Shown here piece after piece: positions 54,915 through 62,193 of a stretch of DNA of 64,000 bases (position 1 is its first letter; every line of letters begins with the position of its first letter). The position numbers and the translations under genes were made by a program. The notes beneath the pieces are model-generated. The model did no database searches and was not told the origin of the DNA. It was given only the letters and a program-made list of their open reading frames with translations. Location: positions 124,001-188,000 of the forward strand of contig DAAN01000009.1 of assembly GCA_001701135.1 (NCBI GenBank), written 5' to 3'. Origin of the DNA: Bacteroidales bacterium H3 (GTDB lineage Bacteria > Bacteroidota > Bacteroidia > Bacteroidales > Muribaculaceae).

Positions 54915-55880
54915 TCACGCGACGGAATGCAGACATAGATCGGTGAGCCATATCCAGAGAGGACAAGTGCCGATAAACAGGATGACCGACAGCGTCAGTG
55001 ACGATGTTCCTGTGGCTACGTAAGTGTCGTATTCGTCGGCGATGATGATGCCCGAGAAAGCAGGGGGAAGTGCGCAGGCAACAACAAGCATCTTAAGATT
55101 CATCGGATCCATGTGGAACAGCAGACCTAAGACGAGTGCCACAGCCGGCATAAGGAACATTTTGAGAATAGAACCCAATATTGCCTGCCAGTTGATGGTG
55201 ACTTTGATGGACGACAGGGTGATACCTGCGGAGAAAACGGCCAGCGAGGCGTTGGCGCCCTTGATCAGGTCGAACGAAGGAGATGCCCAGTCAGGCCAGG
55301 GTATACCGACAAGAACCCACACCACGGCAAGGATAGGCGCCCAGGCAACCGGCTGCTCAAGTGCGTGAATCACAGGCGTCCATGCACTTTCATGCTGATG
55401 GTTGGGGTTTTGCTTCGCAAGCGAGGCGTTCATCAGAGAAAGACCTACGGGGATGCCGATGGCGTTGACCACGATACCCACGATTGCGACCACAAGAGCC
55501 ACTGAGGGCGTAGTACCGAAGATAGGCTCCAGCACGGCAAAACCGAGGAAGCCGATGGTGGGCGAACCGCTGATCAGGGCCGAAACCGCGGCGTCGGCGC
55601 CGGTGTTTTTCTTAAACATAAGAAAAACGAAATATACCAGCATGAAGCAGGCCATGATTGCCACGGTAGAGATGATCGTAAGTTTGAGATCCTTTACGAG
55701 CATTTCGCGTGTAGCATCGGCAATCGACACAAACAGCGCGGCTGGAAGTGCAAAGTCGAGCACGACTTTATTGAACTTCTTGGCATCATCGCCCGAGAAA
55801 GCGCCCTTTTTACCGGCAATGTATCCGGCAAGCATTACCACCACAATCGGGACTATGGCATATAGAAGAACATGTTCCAT
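54915..55880 (-). CDS. AEC-family permease (probable oxalate/formate transporter)
   Basis: 321 residues with about ten transmembrane helices of the auxin efflux carrier family (VLLYAIVPIVVVMLAGYIAG start, SGSPTIGFLGFAV in the middle, VACALPPAFSGIIIADEY near the end). It lies 91 bp downstream of oxc. The same trio (frc, oxc, AEC permease) forms yfdW-yfdU-yfdV of E. coli, so import of oxalate or export of formate is the likely role (inference from context). A hairpin between oxc and this gene may lower its expression. Confidence 0.88.
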   Translation of the reverse strand: MEHVLLYAIVPIVVVMLAGYIAGKKGAFSGDDAKKFNKVVLDFALPAALFVSIADATREMLVKDLKLTIISTVAIMACFMLVYFVFLMFKKNTGADAAVSALISGSPTIGFLGFAVLEPIFGTTPSVALVVAIVGIVVNAIGIPVGLSLMNASLAKQNPNHQHESAWTPVIHALEQPVAWAPILAVVWVLVGIPWPDWASPSFDLIKGANASLAVFSAGITLSSIKVTINWQAILGSILKMFLMPAVALVLGLLFHMDPMNLKMLVVACALPPAFSGIIIADEYDTYVATGTSSLTLSVILFIGTCPLWIWLTDLCLHSVA

Positions 55881-55908
55881 AAATAGCTGAATTTGAGAAT
55901 TTATAATA

Positions 55909-55944
55909 GGGTGCCCGGCATCGGAAGTGCCGCGCCGGACACCC
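55909..55944 (-). terminator. Intra-operon hairpin between oxc and the AEC gene
   Basis: GGGTGCCCGGC (55909-55919) pairs with GCCGGACACCC (55934-55944) apart from one C-A position (G-U in the minus-strand RNA). TATTATAAATT follows on the minus strand, so it could be a weak terminator or a processing hairpin. Confidence 0.6.
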
Positions 55945-55971
55945 GGGAATTAAATCGTTACAGTTAATTCT

Positions 55972-57732
55972 TCAGACAGTGATGGGCTGCAGAGGAGCGG
56001 GGTTGAGGTAACCTATGTGACCCGATTCCTTGCCTGCATCGGCTCCGAGCTGCACATTTATCAGGCTCGGTTTCTTTGCAGCGATGCACTGGCGAAGCGC
56101 CTTGTCGAGTTCTTCGGGTGTCTGCACATAGTAGCCGTCAGCGCCGAAGCATTCACCGATCTTTTCATAGCGTGCATTGATGTCGAGCGTGGTGGGAGCG
56201 GGATCGGTGGTCTTGTCGAGTGTTTCACCTACGCCGTTGTAGATACCGCCGTTGTTGAACACAACCACAGTGACGGGGAGATGGAAGCGGCAGGCGGTGG
56301 AGAAATCCATGCCCGAGAATCCGAATGCCGAGTCACCTTCGATGGCAACCACCTGTTTGCCGGTGGCAACAGCGGCACCGACCATAGAGCCCATACCCAT
56401 GCCCATAATAGCCCAGGTGGCACAGTCGATGCGGTGACGAGGCTGCGACATGCTGATGCAGTCGCGGGTGTCGTCGAGAGTGTTGGCGCCCTCGTTCACC
56501 AGAATAATGTCGGGATTGGATTCAAGGATAGGCTTGATCACACCCAACGCAGTCCAGTGGTTCATAGGCATTGCCGACTTGGCGGCATCGAGACGGGCTG
56601 CGAATTTACCATCCTTCGCCTTGGTTTCGGCCTGCAGTGATGCAACCCACTGGGGATCGGCGCTCATGGTCTTGCCGGCCAGAGATGCTGCAATCATGTC
56701 GAGCGCTATGCCCATGTCGCCTACAACGGGAGCTGCGATCGGGCGGTTGCAGTCGATTTCCTGCGGCTCCACATCGAGCTGGATAAACTTGGTGTCGGGA
56801 CTCCATTTTCCCTTGCCGAAAGATAGCAGCCAGTTGAGTCGGGCACCGACCATCATCACCACATCGGCCTCTTTCATGATCGTCGAGCGGCATGAGAGCG
56901 CACTCAGCGGACCGTCGTCGGGCAGAAGACCCTTGGCCATCGACATGGGGAAATAAGGAATATTGTATTTTTCAACCAAAGCCTTGAGTTTATCCTCTAC
57001 ATGGGCATAGGCGGCGCCCTTGCCCAAAACCAGAGCGGGCTTTTTGGCTGATGCAAGCAGCTCGACGGCACGGTCGACGGCGGCCTGGTTAGGAGCTACA
57101 GGCGAATAGATATCGACAGGAGTATATAGAAGCTTTTCAGCTTCATCGGCATCCATGATTTCGGCCAGCGCGGGGGTTGTCATGTCGATATATACACCGC
57201 CGGGGCGACCCGAAACGGCAGCACGGTATGCGCGGTTGACGGCAGAGGGAATATCCTTGGCATGGCTGCATCGGAAAGCGGCCTTGACAAGCGGACGGGC
57301 AGTGTTGAGCTGATCGAGTTCCTCATAGGTGCCCATCTTCATATCCACCATTGTAGGATCGGACGCGCCCGAAATCTGAATCATAGGATAGCAGTTGACG
57401 GTGGCGTTGGCGGTGGCCGAGAGGCCGTTGATAAACCCGAGAGAGGATACGGTCAGAAGCACGCCCGGGGTACGGGTGAGGTAACCCTCGGTTGCAGCGG
57501 CCATGCCGGCCTGCTGTTCGTGACGGAAACCTACGAAGCGGATGCCCTGCCCCTGAATGAGGTAGGCCGCTTCAGTGACAGGGATACCTACGAGACCGTA
57601 GACATTCTGGATACCCACATTTTTCAGGGCACGCGCAAGGATGTACATACCTGTCACCTGTTGGGGGAACTGTGGCTTTGGAGCCTGGCAATTGCAAGGA
57701 GCAGCAGTTGGTTTGGCAGATGTATCAGACAT
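55972..57732 (-). CDS. oxc: Oxalyl-CoA decarboxylase
   Basis: 586 residues, a TPP enzyme turning oxalyl-CoA into formyl-CoA and CO2. It closely follows the Oxalobacter enzyme: YGLVGIPVTEAA, the cofactor-activating glutamate in FRHEQQAGMAA, SGRPGGVYIDM, LGKGAAYAHVEDK, NWLLSFGKGKW, the ADP-site region IDCNRPIAAPVVGD, VNEGANTLDDTRD, and the TPP-magnesium motif GDSAFGFSGMD with FNNGGIYNG. A 25-residue N-terminal extension contains CNCQAP. Frc and an AEC permease adjoin. The upstream gap holds inverted and direct repeats but no clear consensus promoter. Confidence 0.95.
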   Translation of the reverse strand: MSDTSAKPTAAPCNCQAPKPQFPQQVTGMYILARALKNVGIQNVYGLVGIPVTEAAYLIQGQGIRFVGFRHEQQAGMAAATEGYLTRTPGVLLTVSSLGFINGLSATANATVNCYPMIQISGASDPTMVDMKMGTYEELDQLNTARPLVKAAFRCSHAKDIPSAVNRAYRAAVSGRPGGVYIDMTTPALAEIMDADEAEKLLYTPVDIYSPVAPNQAAVDRAVELLASAKKPALVLGKGAAYAHVEDKLKALVEKYNIPYFPMSMAKGLLPDDGPLSALSCRSTIMKEADVVMMVGARLNWLLSFGKGKWSPDTKFIQLDVEPQEIDCNRPIAAPVVGDMGIALDMIAASLAGKTMSADPQWVASLQAETKAKDGKFAARLDAAKSAMPMNHWTALGVIKPILESNPDIILVNEGANTLDDTRDCISMSQPRHRIDCATWAIMGMGMGSMVGAAVATGKQVVAIEGDSAFGFSGMDFSTACRFHLPVTVVVFNNGGIYNGVGETLDKTTDPAPTTLDINARYEKIGECFGADGYYVQTPEELDKALRQCIAAKKPSLINVQLGADAGKESGHIGYLNPAPLQPITV

Positions 57733-58095
57733 AATATCAGAGTTGTTAAAAAGTTTTCAGAATTACAGCCGCCGGTGCGGCAGCATTTATAATATTAACA
57801 ACAGTGTGTTAATAATGTTTCTGACAATGTGTTAATTATATTCCGGTCATTGCAACCTTGATTCTATTTGGATGCTTTAATAACGCCGATGTCGAAAAAA
57901 ATAAGTTGTCAAGTTTTCAGGCAACTGTGGATCCGGAGCCGGCCTCTGATGGCGAACCGGAAGAAACCGGTCGCGGCAGTTGCCGAAAACGAAACAACCT
58001 AAACCTAAAAACTTAACAACTCTATTAGTTGTCACCCTTGATGACACCGGGTCGCGGTTGACGGCCCGGCGCCTGGATAAGGGATTTTAAGAACT
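57733..58095 (-). promoter_or_regulatory. 363-bp oxc-frc spacer with terminator and candidate operator
   Basis: From frc towards oxc: a GC-rich CCGGG/CCCGG hairpin near 58048-58067; a terminator (58006-58032); then an AT-rich region with an inverted repeat TATTAACA-N6-TGTTAATA (57793-57814) and a second copy of ACArTGTGTTAATwAT (57801-57816 and 57824-57839). No TAnnTTTG box is seen in the right orientation. The arrangement suggests oxc is regulated separately from frc. Confidence 0.55.
58006..58032 (-). terminator. Candidate frc terminator
   Basis: ACAACT (58016-58021) pairs with AGTTGT (58027-58032), a short stem followed on the minus strand by TTAAGTTTTT. Modest stability. Confidence 0.5.
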
Positions 58096-59400
58096 TTATT
58101 TTACAGCCTTGGCGGCTTTGGGCATCGGCGCGGTGGTGCCGTTCTTGGCGAATTCCGCAATCTGGTCATCCGAGAAGCCATATTCACGAAGCACTTCGGC
58201 GGTGTTGCCGCCAAGGGTGGGGCAGGGGCCGTAGTTAGGCTGATAATTCGACAGAGTGAAAGGAACACCGACGGTGACGAACTCCCCTATCTTGCCGCCC
58301 TGATTGATTTTCACGAGGGTATTTCCGTCGTAGAGCGACTGATCGTCCATGATTTCCTTGGTCGAGAGCACCGGAGCCACAGGCACACCTGCTTTCGATA
58401 GGATTTCAGTGACTTCATATTTGTCCTTGTCGATGGCCCATTTGCCGATACGGTCGTAGACTTCCTGTTTGTGACGGTCGCGGGCATCGGCGGTGTTGAA
58501 ATCGGGATTGGTGAGCCAGTCCTCGAAACCTAAAGCCTCGCATGCCAGCTTGAAGTCTTTTGCGCCACGCTGCAGAATGATGTAAACGTAGGCGTTGGGG
58601 TCGGTTTCCCAGCCTTTGCACTTGTAGGTCCAGCCGAGCACGCCTGAGCCCTCCTGATTACCCGAACGGGGCACGAAGTCGCCGAACTTTTCGTTGGGGT
58701 ACTGCGGGAACTGGGTAAGATAACCGATGCGGTCGAGGGTGAGCTGGTCGCGTGTCTTGATACGGCAAAGGTTGAGGCAGGCATTGTGCATCGACTGATA
58801 TACATACGAGCCTTCGCCTGTGTGCTGGCGCTGGAGCAGTGCGGCGAGAATGCCGATAGTGCAGTGCATGCCGGTGTTGGAGTCGCCGAGAGCGGCGCCC
58901 GACTGTGTCGGCACATTGTGGTCACCTTCCCACCAGCCTGTGGTTGAAGCCGCGCCGGCAGTAACCTGGGCAACAGGTTCGTAAGCCTTAAGGTCGGCAT
59001 ATTTCGACGAAACAGGGAAACCTTTTATAGTTGCGTAGACGCAGCGGGGATTGATTTTGTGAACCTCTTCCCAACTGAAGCCAAGCTTGTCCATGGCTCC
59101 GGGATGAAGGTTTTCGATAAATACGTCGGCGGTGGAAATCAGTTTTGTAAGGATTTCCTTGCCGTCGGGAGTTGCGGCGTCGAGCGCCAGAGAGCGCTTG
59201 TCGGAGTTGAGCTGAAGGAAGTAGTAGCTGGGGCAGTCGGGATCAAACTGAAGTTCGTTACGGGTTGCGTCGCCCGAACCGGGACGTTCTATTTTGATGA
59301 CGTCAGCGCCGAGCCAGGCCAGCAGCTGTGTACATGAAGGACCCGACTGCACATTCGTGAAGTCGATGACTTTGATTCCTTGAAGGGGTGCGGTATTCAT
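58096..59400 (-). CDS. frc: Formyl-CoA:oxalate CoA-transferase (class III)
   Basis: 434 residues, class III CoA-transferase. VIDFTNVQSGPSCTQLLAWLGADVIKIERP starts the fold and the nucleophile is Asp173 in SGAALGDSNTGMH, aligned with Asp169 of Oxalobacter Frc; NLCRIKTRDQL and YKCKGWETD also match. It moves CoA from formyl-CoA to oxalate, feeding oxalyl-CoA to Oxc. The catalytic glycine loop (GGGGQ in Oxalobacter) reads EGSGV in RSGNQEGSGVLGW, and the preceding segment is shorter. Context strongly favours Frc, though another acyl-CoA specificity cannot be excluded. Confidence 0.92.
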   Translation of the reverse strand: MNTAPLQGIKVIDFTNVQSGPSCTQLLAWLGADVIKIERPGSGDATRNELQFDPDCPSYYFLQLNSDKRSLALDAATPDGKEILTKLISTADVFIENLHPGAMDKLGFSWEEVHKINPRCVYATIKGFPVSSKYADLKAYEPVAQVTAGAASTTGWWEGDHNVPTQSGAALGDSNTGMHCTIGILAALLQRQHTGEGSYVYQSMHNACLNLCRIKTRDQLTLDRIGYLTQFPQYPNEKFGDFVPRSGNQEGSGVLGWTYKCKGWETDPNAYVYIILQRGAKDFKLACEALGFEDWLTNPDFNTADARDRHKQEVYDRIGKWAIDKDKYEVTEILSKAGVPVAPVLSTKEIMDDQSLYDGNTLVKINQGGKIGEFVTVGVPFTLSNYQPNYGPCPTLGGNTAEVLREYGFSDDQIAEFAKNGTTAPMPKAAKAVK

Positions 59401-59540
59401 AATTCCGTTCTAAGTTAATAGTTTGTCAAGTTAGTAGTGTGCTCTATGAGCGTTTATTATAGAAACACACCACACCCCATAAGGTTCACTCTCCCGCGCC
59501 CGGGAGATGTTAACTTCTCACAAAAAATCAGACTTGTAAC

Positions 59541-59594
59541 GGCAACGCGAACAGACTCAGAACAGCAACGCGAGCAGGCTCAGAACAGCAACGC
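59541..59594 (-). repeat. 23-bp tandem repeat spanning the feoB stop codon
   Basis: Two full 23-bp units (59541-59563, 59564-59586; AGCAACGCGAGCAGGCTCAGAAC in the second) and a partial third (59587-59594). The feoB stop (59580-59582) lies in the second unit, so the C-terminal codons and stop are part of the repeat. Confidence 0.85.
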
Positions 59595-61988
59595 TATCCG
59601 ATAGACGATGAAAGCGATTATCCATGCCACCGCGGTATTATATATAATGGAGAAAGCAGCATAGCCCCAGTGCCCCGTCTCGCGGGCTACGGCCACGATG
59701 GTGGCCATGCAGGGGCAATAGAGCAGAATAAAGACCATAAAGGCAAGCGCCGAGGCTGCTGTGAAATATGGCACGCCGGTCGAGGGGTCGACCGATGTGA
59801 TGAGCTGCGACAGTTCACGGTCGGTTGCCTCATCGTCGCCGGTGAAGAGCACTCCCATGGTCGACACTACGATCTCTTTTGCGGGAACTCCGGCAAGCAT
59901 CGCCACGGTTCCCTGCCAGCAGGTGCCGAGCGGCTCCATCACAGGCTGCACAGCCTTCCCTACTGATTCAAGATATGAATCGACCTGCGGATTCTCTCTG
60001 TTGCCAAGAGGGAAATAATCAAACGCCCACACTATAACCGATGCGAGCAGGATGATTCCGCCCATCTTCTGGAGATATTGTTTCCCTTTCCACCACATGT
60101 GGCGCAGGGAGGTTTTCATGGTGGGGACGCGGTAAGGGGGCAGCTCCATCACAAACGGAGTTTCGTCGACTTTGAAGAAAAATCTTCGAAGCAGACGGGC
60201 GGTGCCCATGGCCACGAGCGCTCCCAAGAGATACATGCACAGAAAGACGAGAGCGGCGTGGGCGCTGAAAAATGTACCGACAAGGAGCACATAGACAGGC
60301 AGACGGGCCGAGCACGACATGAAAGGCGTGATCAGCACCGTGATTATTTTGGAAGAACGGCTCTCGATGGCGCGGCAGGCCATAACCGCCGGCACGTTGC
60401 ATCCGAAACCCATCACAAGGGGGATGAACGACTTGCCGTGCAGCCCTATCTTATGCATGAGCCGGTCCATGATGAACGCGGCGCGTGCCATATATCCCGA
60501 GTCCTCCATAAAAGATATGAAGAAGAAGAGAATCATGATATTGGGGAGGAACACAATCACACCTCCCACACCTCCGATCACACCGTTGACAAGCAGATCC
60601 TTGAGCGGTCCGTCGGCCATGTGATGCCTGAGGAGGTCGCTTAACCAGGCCACACCATCCTCAATCCATCCGGCGGGATAAGCCCCTACGGCAAATGTCA
60701 CCCAGAAGATGAATGCCATGAGGATCAAGAATATAGGGAAACCGAACAGACGGTTCGTTACAAACAGGTCTATCAAGTGCGAGGTGCTGACCATTTCTTT
60801 TTCAGGCCGTTTTATGGTCTCGGCCAACGCTCCCGATATGAAGCCGTATTTGTCATCGGCTATCATGTCGGATATATCCTCCTCGGGATGCTGTTTATTC
60901 AGCTCTCTGACCACCTTGTCGCGAATGGTGAATACGCGTGACGCTCCGGCTGATTCACTCACAATGTGCTCCACCTCGTCGTCATGTTCGAGCAGACGTA
61001 TGGCCAGATAGCGGGGAGAGAAATGCTGATTTATGCTCTTGTCCTCTTTCAGGGCATCCTTAATGGCGGTGACGGCATTCTCGACATCGGGGCTGAGACG
61101 CACATGCACATGGCGCACAGCCGGTTCCTTGCCTTCATATACCTTGATGATCGTGTCGAACAGATGTTCGATACCTTCGCCGGTGCGGCTCACCGTGGGG
61201 CAGATAGGCACGCCGATCATGTAGCCGAGCGCCTTGTAGTCGAATTTCACACCCGAACGGCGCAGTTCGTCAAACATGTTGAGGGCGATGACCATGGAAT
61301 GATCCATGTCGATCAGCTCTGTGGTAAGATAGAGATTCCTTTCGAGATTGGAGCTGTCGACAACATTGACGATTACATCGGGATTGTTCTCTCTGAGATA
61401 GGTGCGCACATAACGCTCCTCGGGAGAATAGGCCGAGAGGGAATATGTGCCGGGGAGATCGACTATGTTGAAACTGTAGCCGCCGTGGGTGAATGTGCCC
61501 GATTTTGAGTCGACTGTAACGCCTGAATAATTGCCGACATGCTCCCTGGCGCCGGAAGCGAAGTTAAAAAGCGATGTCTTGCCGCAATTGGGATTGCCGA
61601 TAAGCGCCACATTGATTGTGTGAGTGATTTCGGATGCTTTTCCCCGGCTCGTTTCGCCCAAGCCCTCCCAGCTCTCGGACTGCGCGGTGAGGCGGTTGAA
61701 TTTCTCGCTGTATTTGCGGGCTGCGGTTTCGGGATCAACCGATGCGTATTCATCCTCCGATATTTCCAGAGGCATCACCTCAATCATCGAGGCCTCGGCT
61801 CTGCGGAGCGACACCTCATAGTTCATCAGGCGGTATTTCACCGGGTCGTTTAGCGGCGCGGTCATCACGGCCGAGATTTTCCGGCCTTTGACAAATCCCA
61901 TCTCCATCACTCGTTTACGGAATGCGCCGTGGCCGAGGATTTTCACTATCACGGCTGACTCGCCGGTTTTCAGATCTGACAATCTCAT
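59580..61988 (-). CDS. feoB: FeoA-FeoB fusion ferrous iron transporter
   Basis: 802 residues. Residues 1-75 are a FeoA-type SH3-like domain (LSDLKTGESAVIVKI, MEMGFVKGRKI). FeoB follows: G domain with GNPNCGKTSLFN and VDLPGTYSL, a helical GDI-like spacer, then about eight transmembrane helices with Gate motifs (VMGFGCNVPAVMACR, LITPFMSCSARLPVYVLL, PAKEIVVSTMGVLF). It imports Fe(II) across the inner membrane. Fusion of FeoA with FeoB is known in Bacteroidetes. No FeoC is seen. Confidence 0.96.
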   Translation of the reverse strand: MRLSDLKTGESAVIVKILGHGAFRKRVMEMGFVKGRKISAVMTAPLNDPVKYRLMNYEVSLRRAEASMIEVMPLEISEDEYASVDPETAARKYSEKFNRLTAQSESWEGLGETSRGKASEITHTINVALIGNPNCGKTSLFNFASGAREHVGNYSGVTVDSKSGTFTHGGYSFNIVDLPGTYSLSAYSPEERYVRTYLRENNPDVIVNVVDSSNLERNLYLTTELIDMDHSMVIALNMFDELRRSGVKFDYKALGYMIGVPICPTVSRTGEGIEHLFDTIIKVYEGKEPAVRHVHVRLSPDVENAVTAIKDALKEDKSINQHFSPRYLAIRLLEHDDEVEHIVSESAGASRVFTIRDKVVRELNKQHPEEDISDMIADDKYGFISGALAETIKRPEKEMVSTSHLIDLFVTNRLFGFPIFLILMAFIFWVTFAVGAYPAGWIEDGVAWLSDLLRHHMADGPLKDLLVNGVIGGVGGVIVFLPNIMILFFFISFMEDSGYMARAAFIMDRLMHKIGLHGKSFIPLVMGFGCNVPAVMACRAIESRSSKIITVLITPFMSCSARLPVYVLLVGTFFSAHAALVFLCMYLLGALVAMGTARLLRRFFFKVDETPFVMELPPYRVPTMKTSLRHMWWKGKQYLQKMGGIILLASVIVWAFDYFPLGNRENPQVDSYLESVGKAVQPVMEPLGTCWQGTVAMLAGVPAKEIVVSTMGVLFTGDDEATDRELSQLITSVDPSTGVPYFTAASALAFMVFILLYCPCMATIVAVARETGHWGYAAFSIIYNTAVAWIIAFIVYRIALLF

Positions 61989-62093
61989 TTAACCCAAGTG
62001 CTTTTTAACGGTTAATACGCCCGATGGTGTAATCAGGTTCACGCTTTCGGTTCGCTTTTACCCTGCAAAGGTCGGGAATTTCGGGGATAATCA

Positions 62094-62129
62094 ACATATA
62101 AAGCGGCCACAACTTTCGGTTGTGGCCGC
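62094..62129 (-). terminator. Terminator of the ribonucleotide reductase gene
   Basis: GCGGCCACAAC (62103-62113) pairs perfectly with GTTGTGGCCGC (62119-62129) around a 5-nt loop; TTTATATG follows on the minus strand. Confidence 0.8.
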
Positions 62130-62193
62130 CTGCGATAACATTATTTAACTATTCGGACTGAATCCGAATACCATCGACGGAGCGGGCTCCCTG

